Below are positions 7,518 to 9,854 of a DNA stretch of 9,854 nt, piece after piece. The position numbers and the translations under genes are program-made. Origin of the DNA: Burkholderiaceae bacterium (GTDB lineage: Bacteria > Pseudomonadota > Gammaproteobacteria > Burkholderiales > Burkholderiaceae); assembly GCA_025057735.1 (NCBI GenBank), contig JANWUU010000415.1:1-9854 (forward strand). Reading direction: 5' to 3'. The notes beneath the pieces are model-generated. The model was not told the DNA's origin. It saw nothing but the letters and a program-made list of their open reading frames with translations, and did not search any database. Within the stretch, counting starts at the first letter, position 1; every line of letters begins with the position of its first letter.

Positions 7518-8188
7518 AGCACCAGTTCGACGCGCGCCATGCGCTGCGTGGCGGCCGCGAGCGGATGCGTAGCGCGGGTCGGCGTAAGGTTGAGCGTGAT
7601 CAGCGCGCGCTCGGCGGGGCTCAGGCGCCGGTACAGGAAATCGGCCGCGTTGCCGGGGTGCTCGGGCAGGTACAGCTGGGTTGCCAGCGCGGTGTGGCCG
7701 GCAGCCTGCACCCGCACGTGGATGTGCGGAGTGCGTCCGGGGTAGGGCACGGGCTCGATGGTGCGGAAATGGAAGGCCCCGTCCGCATCGGCGCGCGTCT
7801 GACCGTAGCCCTGGAAGTGCGGGTCGCGTTCCGAGGCGGCGCCGCCGTGCGGATGGTGGTAGACGGCGTTGGCGTCGCATTGCCAGATCTCCACCAACGC
7901 CTGCGCAAGCGGCTGGCCGCTGCGGGTCAGCACGCGCCCGGTCAGGTACAGCGGCACGCCCCGCGTCAACACGCGCTCGCCGTCGACCGTCAGAAGATCA
8001 GCGTCGGTCTGCGGCGGTCGCTCGGCGGCGCTGCGCGGATAAAACGGGCCGAGCGTCTGCGCCGGGGTCGGCACACGCGTGCCGCTGCGGGCGGTGCCCA
8101 CGGGCACGGACAACAGGGGCGCGCCGGCCAGTGCGGCGAGCGTGTGGCGCCGTTGCAGCAGGCGGCGGTTGTTCGGGCGATCGGTCAT
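7511..8188 (-). CDS. Intradiol ring-cleavage dioxygenase (protocatechuate/catechol dioxygenase-like), probably exported
   Basis: The 225-residue protein carries the non-haem Fe(III) dioxygenase fold that cleaves catechol-type rings between the two hydroxyls. The likely iron ligands are Tyr110 (ANAVYHHP), Tyr149 (PVPYPGR), His155 and His157 (TPHIHV). Arg152, three residues before the first His, corresponds to the Arg in the same position in protocatechuate 3,4-dioxygenase beta chain. [11 protein letters not shown] (residues 41-51) and [10 protein letters not shown] (99-108) are further signatures. The N-terminus has [17 protein letters not shown], a Tat-like twin-arginine plus hydrophobic stretch, suggesting export of the folded iron enzyme; the motif departs from consensus at Thr16. 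There is no alpha-subunit or pca gene nearby, so a stand-alone enzyme is likely. The substrate is unknown. ATG at 8188 is supported by GGAGG seven bases upstream (8196-8200 on this strand). Confidence 0.85.
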   Translation of the reverse strand: MTDRPNNRRLLQRRHTLAALAGAPLLSVPVGTARSGTRVPTPAQTLGPFYPRSAAERPPQTDADLLTVDGERVLTRGVPLYLTGRVLTRSGQPLAQALVEIWQCDANAVYHHPHGGAASERDPHFQGYGQTRADADGAFHFRTIEPVPYPGRTPHIHVRVQAAGHTALATQLYLPEHPGNAADFLYRRLSPAERALITLNLTPTRATHPLAAATQRMARVELVLG

Positions 8189-8195
8189 GCGTCAG

Positions 8196-8200
8196 CCTCC
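8196..8200 (-). promoter_or_regulatory. Ribosome binding site of the dioxygenase gene
   Basis: CCTCC on the + strand reads GGAGG on the coding strand, seven bases before the ATG at 8186-8188. This decides the start and keeps the Tat-like signal within the protein. Confidence 0.75.
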
Positions 8201-8284
8201 GGCGCAGGCGGTTGGGGCGGCTCGCGATGACCGCTGGGACACGGCGCACGCGCCGGGGTTCCATGGGGGCATCGCGCAGGGCAG

Positions 8285-8293
8285 TGGCATAAT
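8285..8293 (+). promoter_or_regulatory. Probable extended -10 promoter element for leuC
   Basis: TGG followed by CATAAT (8288-8293) matches the extended -10 form TGn plus five of six -10 bases. Transcription would begin near 8300, giving a leader of about 55 bases before the GTG at 8355. No good -35 hexamer is seen at 17 bases, which extended -10 promoters can tolerate. The -10 overlaps an in-frame ATG (8292-8294) that would therefore not be on this message. Confidence 0.5.
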
Positions 8294-8354
8294 GCTTCAC
8301 TCTCGAGATCCGCGGGTCCGCCGTCTCTGCGGGCGGTCCGTCAGCGCTGCGGCC

Positions 8355-9770
8355 GTGGCGAAAACCCTCTACGACAAGCTCTGGGACGACCACGTCGTGC
8401 ACGTCGAACCGGACGGCACGACCGTCTTGTACATCGACCGCCATCTGGTGCACGAGGTGACGAGCCCGCAGGCCTTCGAGGGTCTGCGGCTGGCCGGGCG
8501 TACGCCGTGGCGCGTCTCCTCGATCGTCGCCACCGCCGACCACAACACGCCCACCACCGGCTGGGAGCGCGGGCTCGACGGCGTGGCCGATCCCGTGTCG
8601 CGCGAGCAAATCGTCACGCTGGATGCGAACATCAAGTCCTTCGGCGCGGCGGCGTACTTTCCCTTTCTCGATTCCCGTCAGGGCATCGTGCACGTGATCG
8701 GCCCCGAGCTGGGGGCGACGCTGCCCGGCATGACGGTGGTCTGCGGCGACTCGCATACCAGCACGCACGGGGCGCTGGCGGCGCTCGCCTTCGGCATCGG
8801 CACTTCCGAGGTCGAGCACGTCCTCGCCACGCAGACGCTGCTGACGCGCAAGTCGAAGAACATGCTGGTGCGTGTGGAGGGCGAGTTGCCGCGCGGCGTC
8901 ACCGCCAAGGACGTGATCCTGGCGGTGATCGGGCACATCGGCACGGCCGGCGGCACCGGGTATGCGATCGAATTCGGCGGCTCCACCATCCGCGCGCTGT
9001 CGATCGAGGGCCGCATGACGGTGTGCAACATGGCGATCGAGGCCGGCGCGCGGGCCGGCATGGTGGCGGTGGACGAGAAGACGATCGAGTTCGTTCGCGG
9101 CCGGCCGTGCGCGCCGACCGGCGCGCTGTGGGAACAGGCCGTCGCGTACTGGCGCACGCTGCATTCGGATCCGGACGCCGTCTTCGACCGCACCGTGCAG
9201 ATCGATGCCGCGGCGCTGAAGCCGCAGGTCACCTGGGGCACGTCGCCCGAGATGGTGACGACCATCGATGGCCGCGTGCCGGATCCGCGCCAGGAAAGCG
9301 ACCCGGTGCGGCGCGAGGGCTACGAGCGGGCGCTGAATTACATGGGGCTTCAGCCCGGCATGCCGATGACCGACATCCATATCGACAAGGTCTTTATCGG
9401 CTCCTGTACGAACTCGCGACTGGAGGATCTGCGCGCGGCGGCGCAGATCGTGCGCGGCCGGCGCATCGCGGACAACGTGCGGCAGGCGCTGGTCGTGCCG
9501 GGCTCCGGCACCGTGAAGCGCCAGGCCGAAGCGGAGGGGTTGGACAAAATCTTCCGCGACGCCGGCTTCGAATGGCGCGAGCCCGGTTGTTCGATGTGCC
9601 TCGGCATGAACGCCGATCGCCTCGAGCCGGGCGAGCGTTGCGCGTCCACCTCCAACCGCAACTTCGAGGGCCGGCAGGGCGCCGGCGGGCGCACGCATCT
9701 GCTCAGCCCGCCGATGGCCGCGGCGGCGGCGATCGCCGGACGCTTCGTCGACGTGCGGCAACTGATCTGA
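8355..9770 (+). CDS. leuC: 3-isopropylmalate dehydratase large subunit
   Basis: LeuC pairs with LeuD to isomerise 2-isopropylmalate to 3-isopropylmalate in leucine synthesis. It is a cytoplasmic aconitase-superfamily enzyme with a 4Fe-4S cluster. The 471-residue length compares with about 466 for the enterobacterial protein. The start [15 protein letters not shown] aligns directly with known LeuC N-termini, which is why GTG 8355 is chosen over the in-frame ATG at 8292 that would add 21 unrelated Arg-rich residues. Key motifs are [22 protein letters not shown] at residues 130-135, and the cluster ligands Cys351 (GSCTNSR), Cys412 and Cys415 (GCSMC). [16 protein letters not shown] near the C-terminus is also typical. 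The sequence shows no disruption. leuD begins ten bases after the stop, so the pair forms an operon. Confidence 0.98.
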   Translation: MAKTLYDKLWDDHVVHVEPDGTTVLYIDRHLVHEVTSPQAFEGLRLAGRTPWRVSSIVATADHNTPTTGWERGLDGVADPVSREQIVTLDANIKSFGAAAYFPFLDSRQGIVHVIGPELGATLPGMTVVCGDSHTSTHGALAALAFGIGTSEVEHVLATQTLLTRKSKNMLVRVEGELPRGVTAKDVILAVIGHIGTAGGTGYAIEFGGSTIRALSIEGRMTVCNMAIEAGARAGMVAVDEKTIEFVRGRPCAPTGALWEQAVAYWRTLHSDPDAVFDRTVQIDAAALKPQVTWGTSPEMVTTIDGRVPDPRQESDPVRREGYERALNYMGLQPGMPMTDIHIDKVFIGSCTNSRLEDLRAAAQIVRGRRIADNVRQALVVPGSGTVKRQAEAEGLDKIFRDAGFEWREPGCSMCLGMNADRLEPGERCASTSNRNFEGRQGAGGRTHLLSPPMAAAAAIAGRFVDVRQLI

Positions 9771-9774
9771 GGAG
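9770..9774 (+). promoter_or_regulatory. Ribosome binding site of leuD
   Basis: AGGAG begins on the last base of the leuC stop codon and lies six bases before the leuD ATG at 9781. It supports that start. Confidence 0.7.
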
Positions 9775-9780
9775 CCGCTG

Positions 9781-9854
9781 ATGCAGCCTTTCGTCGCGCA
9801 TACCGGCGTTGTGGCGCCGCTGGATCGCGCCAACGTCGACACCGACCAGATCAT
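9781..9854 (+). CDS. leuD: 3-isopropylmalate dehydratase small subunit, 3'-truncated by window edge
   Basis: Only the first 24 codons are in the window. They read MQPFVAHTGVVAPLDRANVD followed by TDQII, which matches the highly conserved LeuD N-terminus, whose typical form continues PKQFLK. LeuD supplies the swivelling domain that completes the isopropylmalate isomerase active site with LeuC. It follows leuC by ten bases with a good ribosome site, as in most bacterial leu operons. The rest of the gene, and possibly leuB, should lie downstream. Confidence 0.95.
   Translation, partial: MQPFVAHTGVVAPLDRANVDTDQI

Larger units (their letters stand above)
8189..8354. other. Divergent intergenic region between dioxygenase gene and leuC
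   Basis: This 166-base stretch is the largest non-coding gap. It holds the dioxygenase ribosome site at its left end and a likely leuC promoter at 8285-8293. It also has a six-base-arm inverted repeat (CGGCGC at 8242-8247, GCGCCG at 8250-8255) and the short palindrome TCTCGAGA at 8301-8308 close to the expected leuC start point. I see no Leu-rich leader peptide, so leucine-codon attenuation of the classical leu type is not supported. I see no riboswitch-like conserved structure. Confidence 0.55.

Noticed and set aside
6540..7880. 446-codon open frame on the - strand opposite the protease and extending into the dioxygenase gene
   Set aside because: The real - strand gene here is the dioxygenase in another frame with its own ribosome site and iron ligands; this frame has no recognisable domain.
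5447..8230. Open frame of more than 900 codons on the + strand running across the transporter, protease and dioxygenase genes
   Set aside because: It is a stop-poor shadow frame caused by high GC. Its translation is an Arg/Ala/Gly-rich low-complexity string with no motif, while the overlapping frames encode recognisable families.
8318..8336. Possible hairpin CCGCC/GGCGG in the leuC leader as an attenuator
   Set aside because: The stem is only five base pairs with a nine-base loop, no T-run follows, and no Leu-rich leader peptide precedes it.
7998..9854. Open frame of about 618 codons on the - strand opposite leuC
   Set aside because: It is antisense to a fully conserved leuC, composition is Arg/His/Ala-rich and no domain is recognisable. 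It is a GC-bias artefact.
1..9854. Mobile element, CRISPR, toxin-antitoxin, phage defence or biosynthetic cluster
   Set aside because: Every sizeable stretch is occupied by an identifiable metabolic or envelope gene, with no transposase, integrase, repeat array, attachment site or marked composition change.

Overview
The window is very GC-rich, with strong G/C bias at third codon positions and tightly packed genes. It reads as a chromosomal segment of a Gram-negative proteobacterium. Outer-membrane-type lipoprotein and Tat-like signals support a two-membrane cell. A gammaproteobacterial (or possibly betaproteobacterial) origin is my inference from the protein sequences; nothing here fixes the genus. 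I see no tRNA, rRNA, CRISPR array, insertion sequence, phage gene or integration scar. No gene-free stretch reaches 300 bases; the longest is 166 bases (8189-8354).

Layout. Positions 1-1581 hold the 3' part of a proline iminopeptidase gene, with a hydroxypyruvate isomerase gene starting directly after its stop codon. Positions 1645-3101 hold a two-domain CBS protein gene overlapping by four bases a renalase-like FAD oxidoreductase gene. Positions 3135-4340 encode an amidohydrolase with a Tat-like signal. Positions 4381-6647 hold aroC (chorismate synthase), overlapping by four bases a 12-helix MFS transporter gene. Positions 6669-7505 encode an M48 metalloprotease lipoprotein. All of these are on the + strand. 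On the - strand, 7511-8188 encodes a compact, apparently exported intradiol ring-cleavage dioxygenase, convergent with the protease gene. A divergent intergenic region (8189-8354) then separates it from leuC (8355-9770) and the first 24 codons of leuD (9781 onward), a normal isopropylmalate isomerase operon.

How they fit together. The window carries two biosynthetic anchors, aroC for chorismate and aromatic amino acids and leuCD for leucine. Around them are peptide turnover (iminopeptidase), C3/glyoxylate metabolism (isomerase), a possible nucleotide-sensing and redox-repair pair (CBS plus renalase) and several envelope proteins. No single pathway unites the window, and I do not see a convincing new defence or mobile system. 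The points worth a second look are small. They are a probable leaderless aroC promoter abutting a 14-base perfect palindrome, a hairpin containing both stop codons of a convergent gene pair, a leuC promoter whose -10 element overlaps a decoy in-frame ATG, the CBS-renalase coupling, and a dioxygenase with a shortened active-site loop.
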